Below are positions 24,790-33,170 of a stretch of DNA of 64,000 nucleotides, piece by piece. The stretch comes from Pseudonocardia alaniniphila. GTDB taxonomy: Bacteria > Actinomycetota > Actinomycetes > Mycobacteriales > Pseudonocardiaceae. The position numbers and the translations under genes are program-made. The stretch spans positions 1-64,000 of the forward strand of contig NZ_JAKXMK010000008.1 in NCBI RefSeq assembly GCF_022524485.1. The letters are read 5' to 3'. The number at the start of each line of letters is the position of its first letter. Positions within the stretch are counted from its first letter, which is position 1. Under the pieces are notes generated by a model. The model had not been told where the DNA came from, did not search any database, and saw only the letters and a program-made list of their open reading frames with translations.

Positions 24790-26085
24790 GTGCACGCGCC
24801 TGCGGTGCTTCGTCCGAGGTCCACGGTGAACGCCGGCACCCTCATCATCGGTGCCAGCCAAGCAGGCCTCCAGCTGGCCGTCACGCTCCGCGGGCGGGGT
24901 GACACCGCGCCCATCACGCTCGTCGGCGACGAGCCACACGCGCCCTACCAGCGGCCACCGCTCTCGAAGGAGTACCTGGCAGGCGACGCGGACCACGGCT
25001 CCGTGGCACTGCGGACCCCGGCCTGGTACGCGGAGACAGGCATCACGCTCATCAGCGGCGAGCAGGTCACCGACCTGGCCCTCTCCCCCGGTTCCCACCC
25101 CGGCGGGGCGGCGATCACCGCGGCCGGGCGCCAGCTGACCTTCGACCGGCTCGCGCTCACCGTCGGAGCCGGCGCGCGGCGCCTCGACGTGCCGGGCGCG
25201 GACCTCGGCGGCATCTGCTACCTGCGCGACCTCGACGACGCGACCCGCCTGCGGTCCCAGCTGGCCGACGCGTCGCGGGTGGTCGTCGTCGGCGGCGGCT
25301 TCATCGGCCTCGAAGCCGCCGCGGCGGCCCGGAACCAGGGCAAGACCGTCACCGTGGTGGAGGCGGCCGAGCGGCTGATGTGGCGAAACGTCGCGCCGGT
25401 CGTCTCGGAGTTCTACCGGCAGGCGCACGAGCGCCGCGGCACGCACGTGCAGCTCTCGGCCACGGTCACGGCCTTCACCGGCGAGGGAGGGCGGGTCCGC
25501 GGCGTGGTGCTCGCCGACGGCACCGAGCTGCAGGCGGACGTCGTGGTGGTCGGCATCGGGGTGGTTCCGCGCACCGAGCTTGCCGAGCGGATCGGCCTCG
25601 AGTGCGACGGGGGCATCGTCGTCGACGCCCACGCGCGCACCAGCGTGCCCTTCGTCGTCGCGGCGGGCGACTGCACCGCCCGTCCGCATCCGCTCACGGG
25701 CGAGGGCCGGGTGCGGCTGGAGTCCGTCCAGAACGCGCAGGCCCAGGCCGCTGTCGCAGCGGCCACGCTGCTCGGGAGCATCGAAGACCCGCGGAGCGTG
25801 CCCTGGTTCTGGTCGAACCAGGGCGATCTGCGCCTGCAGATCGCGGGGCTCTCCTTCGGCTACGACACGGTCGTGGTGCGCGGCACCCCCGACAGCGAGC
25901 GCTTCTCCGTCCTCTACTACGAGGACGACCGGCTGCTGGCGGTCGACGCCGTCAACAGCCCAGTCGACTACATGGTGGTGCGCAAGGCACTGGACCGGGG
26001 CACCACCATCGACGCCGACAAGGCGGCAGACGCCGCCATCCCGCTGAAGAGCCTGCTCGGCGCCGGCACGGAGGCGGCGGCGTGA
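24790..26085 (+). CDS. FAD/NAD-dependent ferredoxin reductase (Rieske/P450 electron-transfer type)
   Basis: 431 residues from the GTG at 24790, which has AGGGGAG nine bases upstream. An ATG at 24754 would lie inside the operator; a GTG at 24826 is also possible. The FAD-binding motif is LIIGASQAGLQLA, followed by PYQRPPLSKEYL; the NADH site is VVVVGGGFIGLEAAAAARNQ, and VVAAGDC near residue 295 closes the second FAD contact. It passes electrons from NADH to a 2Fe-2S ferredoxin. The only vertebrate-type ferredoxin in the window is beside the Rieske oxygenase at 7 kb, and both promoters share the GGTATG motif. The stop overlaps the next start (GTGA). Confidence 0.92.
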   Translation: MHAPAVLRPRSTVNAGTLIIGASQAGLQLAVTLRGRGDTAPITLVGDEPHAPYQRPPLSKEYLAGDADHGSVALRTPAWYAETGITLISGEQVTDLALSPGSHPGGAAITAAGRQLTFDRLALTVGAGARRLDVPGADLGGICYLRDLDDATRLRSQLADASRVVVVGGGFIGLEAAAAARNQGKTVTVVEAAERLMWRNVAPVVSEFYRQAHERRGTHVQLSATVTAFTGEGGRVRGVVLADGTELQADVVVVGIGVVPRTELAERIGLECDGGIVVDAHARTSVPFVVAAGDCTARPHPLTGEGRVRLESVQNAQAQAAVAAATLLGSIEDPRSVPWFWSNQGDLRLQIAGLSFGYDTVVVRGTPDSERFSVLYYEDDRLLAVDAVNSPVDYMVVRKALDRGTTIDADKAADAAIPLKSLLGAGTEAAA

Positions 26086-27029
26086 GCCCGCCAGAGCTGC
26101 TGACCGTGACCCGCACGCAGGGCAACAACGAAGCACTCAAGACCGGCGCGGTGACGCCGCACGGATTCCGCTTCGCGTTCGAGGAGGTGCCCGTCCTCGT
26201 CCATGCGTTCCGGCGGATGGTCCGCGGCCTGGAGTTCGACGTGTGCGAGATGGCGCTGACGACCTACCTCGTCGCGAAGGCGCACGGAGTGGCGTTCACC
26301 GCGGTGCCCGTGTTCCTCGTGCGCGGTTTCCATCACGGTGCGATCCACCGCAGCACGGCGTCGGACATCCGTACGCCCAAGGACCTCGAAGGACGCAAGG
26401 TCGGGGTGAGCCGCGGTTACACGGTCACCACGGGTGTCTGGGCGCGGTCCGTCCTCCAGGACGAGTACGGCGTGGACCTCAGCACGGTGACATGGGTGCT
26501 GTCCGGCAACGAACACGTCGCGCAGTACCGGCCGCCGGGCAACGTGGCGCCGGTCGAGGCGGGAACGACGCTGGCCGAGATGCTCGAACGCGGCGAGCTC
26601 GCGGCGGTGATCGGGGCGGGAATCGAGGGCCCCGACGTCACACCGTTGATCCCCGACCCGCTGGAAGCGGGTTTCCGGGCGATGCAGCAGCGCGGCCTCT
26701 ACCCGATCAACCACCTCGTCGTGATCAAGGACGAGGTGCTCCGGGCACAGCCGGAGGTCGCCACGGAGGTCTTCGACGCGTTCGCCCGCGCGAAGCAGCT
26801 CTACGTGGAGCGGCTGCGCAGCGGAGCGATCACGAACCCGACGGCGACCGACCGGATGTACGCGCGCGTGATGGAGTCGACGGGTGCCGACCCGCTCCCG
26901 TACGGGATCGCACCCAACCGCAAGACGCTGGACGAGCTGCTGCGCAGTGCCGTCGACCAGAAGATCCTGGAGCGTCCGCCCGCGATCGAGGAGGTCTTCG
27001 CGCAGGCCACGCTCGATCTGACCGCATGA
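26082..27029 (+). CDS. 4,5-dihydroxyphthalate decarboxylase-like protein (NMT1-like fold)
   Basis: 315 residues from the GTG at 26082, coupled to the reductase gene. GLEFDVCEMALTTYLVAKA, AVPVFLVRGFHHGAIHRS and LEGRKVGVSRGYTVTTGVWA match in order the 4,5-dihydroxyphthalate decarboxylase family (EFDVAEMS..., PVFP.R.FRH, GVPEYQMTAAVW). This family is built like ABC substrate-binding proteins but lacks a signal peptide, as here. It could decarboxylate a dihydroxylated aromatic diacid in the lower phthalate route. Because the fold is shared with binding proteins, a non-enzymatic role is possible. Confidence 0.8.
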   Translation: MSPPELLTVTRTQGNNEALKTGAVTPHGFRFAFEEVPVLVHAFRRMVRGLEFDVCEMALTTYLVAKAHGVAFTAVPVFLVRGFHHGAIHRSTASDIRTPKDLEGRKVGVSRGYTVTTGVWARSVLQDEYGVDLSTVTWVLSGNEHVAQYRPPGNVAPVEAGTTLAEMLERGELAAVIGAGIEGPDVTPLIPDPLEAGFRAMQQRGLYPINHLVVIKDEVLRAQPEVATEVFDAFARAKQLYVERLRSGAITNPTATDRMYARVMESTGADPLPYGIAPNRKTLDELLRSAVDQKILERPPAIEEVFAQATLDLTA

Positions 27030-27043
27030 GGAAGGCGGAACAC

Positions 27044-27496
27044 GTGCGCATCGCGATCACGTCCGACCACAACGGCGTCGACCTGAAGGAGCGCCTCGTC
27101 AACTGGCTCGCCGACCACGGGCACGACGTCGACGACAGGGCCTCGCACGTCGGCGACGAGATCGTGGACTACCCGCCGCTGTGCGTGGACGTCTGCCGGC
27201 AGGTCGTCGACGGGCCTGCCGACCGGGCCATCGTCCTCGGCGGCAGCGGCCAGGGCGAAGCCATCACCTGCAACAAGATCCGCGGCATCCGCGCAGGCCT
27301 CTGCCAGGACCTCTTCAGCACCCGGATCTCCCGCGGCAACAACAACTCCAACGTGCTCGTGATCGGCGCCAAGGTCGTCACACCCGAGCTCGCGGTGCAG
27401 ATCGTCGAGACGTGGCTGGAGACGCCGTTCAAAGGCGGCGTGCACCAGCGGCGGCTGGACCAGATCGCCGCCGTGGAGCAAGGCGAGACGCCCTAG
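27044..27496 (+). CDS. RpiB/LacAB-family sugar-phosphate isomerase
   Basis: 150 residues from the GTG at 27044, with AGGAAGG about eight bases upstream, giving the family start RIAITSDHNGVDLKERL; an ATG at 27026 overlapping the previous stop is an alternative. GGSGQGEAITCNKIRGIRAG followed by LC includes the active-site cysteine region (GTGIGxxIxANK in RpiB), and SRGNNNSNVLVIGAKVV is the phosphate-binding part. The usual reaction is ribose-5-P to ribulose-5-P. Its place in a carboxylic acid operon suggests an altered substrate. It ends 10 bases from a convergent VOC gene. Confidence 0.85.
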   Translation: MRIAITSDHNGVDLKERLVNWLADHGHDVDDRASHVGDEIVDYPPLCVDVCRQVVDGPADRAIVLGGSGQGEAITCNKIRGIRAGLCQDLFSTRISRGNNNSNVLVIGAKVVTPELAVQIVETWLETPFKGGVHQRRLDQIAAVEQGETP

Positions 27497-27506
27497 CGTC
27501 GGCAGC

Positions 27507-28067
27507 TCATCCGGCGTCGGCCTGCCGCGCGCCGAAGGGCCGGACGGGGTCGCTGCCGTCCCAGTCCCGGCTCGCCCGCCACATGGCCGTGAAGCCGGCG
27601 TCCATCCCGGGCGTGTACTCGATCAGCTCGGTCATCCCGGGTTTGCCGGGTCCGCCGTCCATGTAGGCCACGTCTCCGCCGCTCCCCACGCCCGCGCGGA
27701 ACGCGAGCGTGAGGCCCTTCGCCTCGAGGTCGGCGATGGCCGTGTCGATGTCGTCGGTGCACACGCCGAAGTGGTGGAAGCCGTAGCCGCGCTGCTCCAG
27801 CGTCTCCCGGTAGACCGACGGATGGCCGTCCTTCGGCTGGATGAGCTCGATGTTCATGTGGCCCGCGAAGGACATCGCGATCGACACCTCGGCCCGGCTC
27901 GGCTCGCCGCGGTAGACCGGGTGGCGACCGGTGAACGAGTCGAGCAGGAACCACGGCCCGACGTGCAGTTCCTCGGTCCAGTACGCCATCGCCGCCCGGA
28001 TGTCCTCCACGATGTAGGCCATCTGGATCACGCCGTCGCGTGGCTGGCCGAAACCGAGATCCGACAT
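27507..28067 (-). CDS. VOC/glyoxalase-fold protein
   Basis: 186 residues. Two beta-alpha-beta-beta-beta modules: the first from QMAYIVEDIRAAMAYWTEEL to SFAGHMNIELIQ, the second from GYGFHHFGVCTDDIDTAIAD to GMTELIEYTPG. Metal-ligand candidates include H99 and H100 in GFHHFG and the glutamates in IELIQ and ELIEYTP. This is the methylmalonyl-CoA epimerase / extradiol-dioxygenase-like superfamily; the reaction cannot be assigned. It is convergent to the RpiB-like gene and is followed on its upstream side by the 79-base repeat. Confidence 0.8.
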   Translation of the reverse strand: MSDLGFGQPRDGVIQMAYIVEDIRAAMAYWTEELHVGPWFLLDSFTGRHPVYRGEPSRAEVSIAMSFAGHMNIELIQPKDGHPSVYRETLEQRGYGFHHFGVCTDDIDTAIADLEAKGLTLAFRAGVGSGGDVAYMDGGPGKPGMTELIEYTPGMDAGFTAMWRASRDWDGSDPVRPFGARQADAG

Positions 28068-28129
28068 GGGTACTCCCTAGTGTCGCGGAAACGGGGTTCC
28101 TTGCCCGGATCCGGTGTCCAGGCGGATGC

Positions 28130-28208
28130 ATCGCAAGGCGGAGGAGGCGCCGATACCGCTGTTGTATCGGCGCCGAACGACAACGCCGCGAGGCGCCGCC
28201 TGGGCGCC
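28130..28208 (+). repeat. Dispersed 79-base hairpin element, copy 2
   Basis: Inverted copy of 9660-9738 with only a few differences. The centre is a perfect hairpin: GGCGCCGATAC (28146-28156) pairs with GTATCGGCGCC (28164-28174) across CGCTGTT. As with copy 1 it lies between the start of one minus-strand gene (VOC) and the stop of another (sugar permease). Confidence 0.75.
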
Positions 28209-28241
28209 GGAGGCGGGTAAGACGACCTCGTTTCCTCGGCA

Positions 28242-29258
28242 CTAGGTACGACGCAGGTAGCGTGAGATCGTCACGGCCAGCACGAGGGCCGCGCCGTAGA
28301 AGAGCTGCTGCGCGTAGTCCTGCGCACCCAGCAGCTGCAGGCCGGCGACGCCGGTGGCGAGGAAGAGGACGGCGATCCCCGTGCCCAGCGCGTTGAACCG
28401 GCCGGGCTGGATCGAGGTGGCACCGAGGAAGATCGCCGCGTAGGCCGGGAGCAGGAAGGTGTCGACCGAGGTCGGGCCCGCCGACCCGGTGGTGCCGACG
28501 TAGAGCACGCCTGCGAGGGCGGCGATCACACCGGCGAGCACGAAGGCGCCCCACCGGATGCGGTCGGCCTTGATGCCGCTGAGTACGGCGACCTCCCGGG
28601 ACTGCCCGACGAACAGCGCCCGCACGCCCAGCGGCGTGTAGGTGGCGACGTACCAGATCGCGAGCATGATCAGCAGGCAGTAGAAGAACTGCACCGGCAC
28701 GCCGAGGAGACTGCGCAGGTAGGTCCACTCCGACAGCTCGGGCGCGACGCCGACGATCGTCGTGGAGTTGGCGACCCAGAAGATCAAGCCGGTGAAGAAC
28801 GTGCCCGTGCCGAGCGTCATGATGAACGGGCCGGTGTTGAACCGCACCACGAACAGCGCGTTGAGTGCACCGCAGACGGCCCCGATGCCCACGGCCACGA
28901 GGCAGGCGAGCGTGATCGGCACGCCGTGGTTGACGTTGAGCACCGCGATGGCGATGGCGGCGAGCCCGCCCACGCCCCCGAGCGACAGGTCGATGTCCCC
29001 CACCATCGACGGCAGGAGCGCCGCCAGCGCGAGCATGAACAGGATCGACTGCGATCCCAGGATGTTCGAGACGTTCCCCATCGAGAGGAACCGGTCCGGC
29101 GACAGCACCGCGAACACGATGAACAGCACCAGCCATGCCACCGGGAGCGCCGCACGCTCCGCCCAGCGGCCGAGCCACGTGACGCCACCGCCCCCGTTCC
29201 CAGCGGGCCCCCGGGCATCCGGGGCGCCCTGACGCTTCACCACCTGCGTGCTGCTCAT
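28242..29258 (-). CDS. Sugar-type ABC transporter permease (RbsC family)
   Basis: 338 residues, ATG at 29258 two bases after the ATPase stop. About ten membrane helices: LPVAWLVLFIVFAVLSPDRF at the start, VGDIDLSLGGVGGLAAIAI in the conserved loop (GGIDLSVG in RbsC), and RFNALGTGIAVLFLATGVAG near the end. It forms a homodimer in an importer with the ATPase and binding protein encoded upstream. These systems carry ribose, xylose, autoinducer-2 or, in actinomycetes, sterol-side-chain or aromatic compounds. Confidence 0.92.
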   Translation of the reverse strand: MSSTQVVKRQGAPDARGPAGNGGGGVTWLGRWAERAALPVAWLVLFIVFAVLSPDRFLSMGNVSNILGSQSILFMLALAALLPSMVGDIDLSLGGVGGLAAIAIAVLNVNHGVPITLACLVAVGIGAVCGALNALFVVRFNTGPFIMTLGTGTFFTGLIFWVANSTTIVGVAPELSEWTYLRSLLGVPVQFFYCLLIMLAIWYVATYTPLGVRALFVGQSREVAVLSGIKADRIRWGAFVLAGVIAALAGVLYVGTTGSAGPTSVDTFLLPAYAAIFLGATSIQPGRFNALGTGIAVLFLATGVAGLQLLGAQDYAQQLFYGAALVLAVTISRYLRRT

Positions 29259-29260
29259 CG

Positions 29261-30871
29261 TCACGCCCGTCCCACTGTCGAGATGGAGGACTCGCCCGTC
29301 GCGGTCGCCGCGCCGTAGACACCGGTCGTGATGGCCTCGGGCGAGATGTCGGAGAGTTCGATCGCGGTTGTCGCCATGCCACCGCTGACGATGACGACCC
29401 GGTCGCTGACGGCGGCCAGCTCGTCGGGGTCGCTGGATACCCAGACGACGGACATGCCGTCCTCGGCAGCGCGCTGGATGATCCGGTAGATCTCGGCCCG
29501 GGCAGCGACGTCGACACCCTGCGTCGGCTCGTGCAGCAGGAGCAGCTGGGGGCGGATCTCCAGCCACTTCGCCAGCACGACCTTCTGGGCGTTGCCCCCG
29601 CTGAGCGTGCCCACCGGCATGGTCGTGCGACGCGGCCGCAGGTCGAGCATCTCGGCCCGCTCGTCGGCGGTGGCCCGGAGCTGCCCGGTGCGCAGGCGAC
29701 CGCGCTTCCGGAACCGGGAGACGACGAGCAGCATCATGTTCTCGGCCACCGACACCTCGGGAGCGATGGCGTCGCGGCGCCGCTCGGCAGGGATCAGCGC
29801 GATGCCCGACGACACGGCCGCGCTGGGGTTCTGCCGGGTGAGCGGGGTGGTCCGGCCGTTCAGCGCGAGCTCGCCGCCGGTGGCGGGGCGGGCGCCGAAC
29901 AGGAGGTACGGCACGTCCTCGGCGCCCGAGCCGATGAGACCGGCGAGGCCGACGACCTCCCCGGGCGCGACGTCCAGGTCGAGACCGCGCACCCGGCCAC
30001 CGGCCAGCCCGGTGACGTGCAGGCCGGCATCGGGTGACCGGTCGAACTCCCGCCCGGCCCCCGACCGCACCTCGCCGTGCCCGAACGCGTCCTTGGCCGA
30101 GGCCGCAGGCCCCACGATGAGCTCGACGATCTCCTCGTCGGTCACGTCGCTCATCCGGGCGCTCGCTGCTACGCGGCCGTCCCGCAGGACGGTCACCCGG
30201 TCGGCGATCTCGCGGACCGCCGGCAGGTCGTGGGAGATGAAGACGACGCTCGACCCGGACGCGACCACCGACCGGATCAGGTCGAAGAGGAAGCTCACCT
30301 CCTCTTCGGGGAGGAAGACCGTCGGCTCGTCCAGGACCAGGACCGAGGTCGAGGCGCCCGACCGCTCGCGGTGCTGCTTGAGCTCCTCGGCCGCGCGGGC
30401 GATCGCCACCAGGGCCTGGTCGACCGGCGCGAGGTGGTCGACGACCGTCCACGGGTCCACCTGCACCCCGTACGAACGGAGCATCTCGGTGGCCTTGCGG
30501 GCCTCGTGGCGCCAGCGGATCCGCCAGCGCGAGGAGGCCATTCCGTCGACCGTGCCCCCGAGGAGGTTCTCCAGCACGGTCAGCGGCCGGGCGAGCCCGA
30601 GGTCCTGGTGCACGAAGCTCAGGCCGATCTCCCGGTACGTCCCCGGCAGCATCGGGAGCGGCACGTCCACCCCGTCCACGCTCATCCGCGCACCCGGCTC
30701 GGGGTCGTACACGCCGGCCATGACCTTCACCAGCGTCGACTTCCCGCAGCCGTTCTCGCCGAGGAGTGCGAGCACCTCGCCGTGCTCGACGGTCAGGTCC
30801 ACATCGGACAGGGCCCGGGTCGCGCCGAACTGCTTCGAGACACCCCGCAGCTCCAAGGCCGTCGTCCCCAT
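29261..30871 (-). CDS. Sugar-type ABC transporter ATPase with two nucleotide-binding domains (RbsA family)
   Basis: 536 residues. Domain 1 (about 1-250) has Walker A GENGCGKS at 38-45 and VLVLDEPT with FISHD after it. Domain 2 (about 270-510) keeps LSGGNAQKVVLAKWL and LLLHEPTQGVD but has GLIGSGAEDV in place of a Walker A motif. This asymmetry is normal for RbsA, where one site is regulatory. It is coupled to the permease and starts six bases after the binding-protein stop. Confidence 0.93.
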   Translation of the reverse strand: MGTTALELRGVSKQFGATRALSDVDLTVEHGEVLALLGENGCGKSTLVKVMAGVYDPEPGARMSVDGVDVPLPMLPGTYREIGLSFVHQDLGLARPLTVLENLLGGTVDGMASSRWRIRWRHEARKATEMLRSYGVQVDPWTVVDHLAPVDQALVAIARAAEELKQHRERSGASTSVLVLDEPTVFLPEEEVSFLFDLIRSVVASGSSVVFISHDLPAVREIADRVTVLRDGRVAASARMSDVTDEEIVELIVGPAASAKDAFGHGEVRSGAGREFDRSPDAGLHVTGLAGGRVRGLDLDVAPGEVVGLAGLIGSGAEDVPYLLFGARPATGGELALNGRTTPLTRQNPSAAVSSGIALIPAERRRDAIAPEVSVAENMMLLVVSRFRKRGRLRTGQLRATADERAEMLDLRPRRTTMPVGTLSGGNAQKVVLAKWLEIRPQLLLLHEPTQGVDVAARAEIYRIIQRAAEDGMSVVWVSSDPDELAAVSDRVVIVSGGMATTAIELSDISPEAITTGVYGAATATGESSISTVGRA

Positions 30872-30877
30872 CGGGGG

Positions 30878-32056
30878 TCAGGCTCCGGGGACGTCGAGCC
30901 AGAGGCTGCGGTAGCCGTCGACGAACGAGTCGCCGAAGCCGAAGTCGGGTGGGGTGAACTCGCCGACGTTGGCCGGCGTCCACAGGCGGTACGGGGAGTA
31001 GGCCTGGGCCGCTGGGATCGGTGGCTGCCCGGCGACCACGCGGAACAGCTGGTCGGCGCCGGTGTAGGCCATCCACGAGAAGTTGGGGCCCATGTCCGTG
31101 CCCATCGGGTTCGACGCGTCGGCCATCAGCTTCACGAACTGCTCGTCGCCGCCGAAGGCGTAGGTCTTGGCCGGGACGCGGGAGGCCTTGATCGCCGGGA
31201 GCACGAACGGCGTCTGCGCGTCGTAGACCGTGAAGACGGCTCGAATGTCCGGGTTGCGGACGAGCGCCGACCGGACCGCACCGGACAGGTCGGTCGCGTA
31301 GGACGGGATCGGCACGTTGATCGACTCGACGCCGCACTCCTTGCAGAGGCGGGCGAACTCGTCCTTGACGGTCTGCTCCATGCCGATGGACGGCGGGTTC
31401 TCGTTCGACGTGATGACGAGCGCGTCGATGGCGTTGCCGTTGGCGTCAACGAGGGCCGCCGCCACCCCCATCCGCATCGCATCGTTGAACTGGCCGTTGG
31501 TCTGGCCCGCGATCAGCGGCGACGCCGCCTCCGAGACGTCGGCCAGGTGCATGTCCACGACCTTCATGCCGGCCTGCTTCGCCGCCTCCATCTGCGGGGC
31601 GAGCGCGGCGGGGTCGATGCCACACACCAGCGCGACACCGTCGAACCCCTGGTTGATCGCGAGGTTCATGCCCTGCACCCACGCGGCGGGGCCGCCGTCG
31701 TTCTGGAAGTAGCTGCTCTCGGTCATGCCGACGCTCTTGGCGATCTCCACGACGTCGCGCGCCATGCTGTCGCAACCGGCGAGTTGGCTGCTCACGGGCA
31801 TCGAGAGGATCTTCTTGCCCGCCAGCCCGGCCACCGAGAACGCTGGGCCCTGGGCCGCCCACTGCGGCTGCTGCTGACCCGTGGCGATCTCCGCCTTCAG
31901 CTGGGCGATGGTCTCCGCGGAGACCGCCGTGCCCGGCTGGGAGGAGGCCGCATCGTTCGCGGCGGGCGCGCAGGCCGCCACGACGAGCGCGATCGCGGCG
32001 GCCGGAACGGCGAGCCACCGGCGAAGCCGCGGTGATCGGATCACGGGATGAGCCAT
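30878..32056 (-). CDS. Sugar-type ABC substrate-binding lipoprotein (RbsB-like)
   Basis: 392 residues from the ATG at 32056 (GAGGAC upstream). Lipobox VVAAC, lipid Cys29. ILSMPVSSQLAGCDSMARDV is the first strand and helix of the periplasmic-binding-protein type 1 fold; NQGFDGVALVCGIDPAALAP and DALVITSNENPPSIGMEQTV are the usual hinge-near segments. First gene of the operon binding protein-ATPase-permease. The ligand is unknown. The operon is divergent from the alpha/beta hydrolase, and an IclR-type palindrome sits in between, so the cargo may be the hydrolase substrate rather than a sugar. Confidence 0.9.
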   Translation of the reverse strand: MAHPVIRSPRLRRWLAVPAAAIALVVAACAPAANDAASSQPGTAVSAETIAQLKAEIATGQQQPQWAAQGPAFSVAGLAGKKILSMPVSSQLAGCDSMARDVVEIAKSVGMTESSYFQNDGGPAAWVQGMNLAINQGFDGVALVCGIDPAALAPQMEAAKQAGMKVVDMHLADVSEAASPLIAGQTNGQFNDAMRMGVAAALVDANGNAIDALVITSNENPPSIGMEQTVKDEFARLCKECGVESINVPIPSYATDLSGAVRSALVRNPDIRAVFTVYDAQTPFVLPAIKASRVPAKTYAFGGDEQFVKLMADASNPMGTDMGPNFSWMAYTGADQLFRVVAGQPPIPAAQAYSPYRLWTPANVGEFTPPDFGFGDSFVDGYRSLWLDVPGA

Positions 32057-32281
32057 GGGTCGTCCTCGTCGTCGGGGGCGCAGAGCACGGGTGATCCGAC
32101 GCAGGTTGGGAGGCCTGACACGGATATCGGCGGAACCCTGACTCTCACACGATGGATTGTCAACCGCCTGCCGTACACCTGTCCGCGACGGCAATGCCGT
32201 CCGAGACTCCTGTCGTACGCGCATGCGCGCGCGATGGCCGACGTTGACAGGCCACTGCGGGATGGATGACGGTCTGCAGAA

Positions 32282-32295
32282 CGGACAAATGTCCG
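32282..32295. promoter_or_regulatory. Palindromic operator candidate, hydrolase/importer divergent gap
   Basis: CGGACAAATGTCCG, a perfect 6-2-6 palindrome flanked by CTGCAG on both sides, 26 bases before the hydrolase start. It matches sites before the P450 and iclR genes. Confidence 0.6.
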
Positions 32296-32321
32296 CTGCA
32301 GCTGTCGCAGAGGAGTCGAGA

Positions 32322-33119
32322 GTGAGCGTTTCCTCCACCGCCCCGGCCCCGACGAGGGTCCCCATGGGCTCGGGCGCCATCAACCTGTTCCGGAAGGGGT
32401 CGGGCCGCACCGTCGTGGTCCTCCACGCTGCAGGCGGTGCCGGAGCCTGGAACCCGTACCTGGAACGGCTCTCGGAGCACTTCGACGTGATCGCGCCCGA
32501 CCACCCGGGCTTCGGGCTGTCCGACGAGCTGCCCGAGATCGGCTCGGTGCCGCAGCTCGTGCCGCACTACGTGGACCTGCTGGAGAAGCTCGACGTCGAC
32601 CGGTTCGACCTCGTCGGCGCCTCCTTCGGCGGCTGGGTGGCCGCCGAGCTCGCCTGCAGCGTGCCGGAGCGGATCGAGCACCTCGTCCTCATGGCCCCCG
32701 CCGGGCTGCACGTGCCGGACGCTCCCCCGGCCGACCTGTTCACGATGTCGCCCCCGGAGATCGTGCGGGCGCTGTTCTACGACAGCGCGATCGCCGACGC
32801 CGCGCTGTCCGTGCCTCCGCCGCCCGAGGCAGCCCAGCAGGCCGCGCGCGACGCGAAGGCGTTCGATCGGTTCGCGCGCGACCCGTTCCTGCACAACCCC
32901 GAGCTGCCCGGACGACTGCCGCGGATCACCGCGTCGACGCTCGTGCTGGCCGCGGAGGTGGATTCGATCATCCCGCGGGCACACAGCGATGCCTACGCGG
33001 CCGCGATCGCGGGTGCCGAACTGCGCGTGGCCGCCGAGTGTGGTCACGCCCTCTATCAGGAGCGTCCCGGCTACGTCGCCGACCTGGTGATCGACTTCCT
33101 CGGCGGCACCGCCCGCTGA
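32322..33119 (+). CDS. Alpha/beta-hydrolase
   Basis: 265 residues from the GTG at 32322 (GAGGAG six bases upstream); longer frames run through the operator. Oxyanion loop HAAGGAGAW at 35-43, nucleophile Ser101 in LVGASFGGWVAA, probable acid Asp in LAAEVDSIIP and base His in CGHALYQERP. Members of this group hydrolyse esters or C-C bonds in meta-cleavage products. Co-regulation with a P450 and a flavin monooxygenase-like protein suggests a step in a catabolic route for a terpenoid-, steroid- or aromatic-like compound. A perfect hairpin follows the stop. Confidence 0.88.
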   Translation: MSVSSTAPAPTRVPMGSGAINLFRKGSGRTVVVLHAAGGAGAWNPYLERLSEHFDVIAPDHPGFGLSDELPEIGSVPQLVPHYVDLLEKLDVDRFDLVGASFGGWVAAELACSVPERIEHLVLMAPAGLHVPDAPPADLFTMSPPEIVRALFYDSAIADAALSVPPPPEAAQQAARDAKAFDRFARDPFLHNPELPGRLPRITASTLVLAAEVDSIIPRAHSDAYAAAIAGAELRVAAECGHALYQERPGYVADLVIDFLGGTAR

Positions 33120-33129
33120 GGATCGCCGC

Positions 33130-33157
33130 GGCCGGACCGGGGATCCCCGGTCCGGCC
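33130..33157. terminator. Bidirectional terminator hairpin between convergent genes
   Basis: A perfect 28-base palindrome: GGCCGGACCGGGGA joined directly to its reverse complement. It lies midway between the hydrolase stop and the flavoenzyme stop, so it can serve both strands. Confidence 0.65.
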
Positions 33158-33170
33158 GTCGTCGTCCCCG

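Noticed and set aside
23626-26136. 836-residue minus-strand frame
   Set aside because: Antisense of tctC and the ferredoxin reductase; composition typical of GC-rich shadows.
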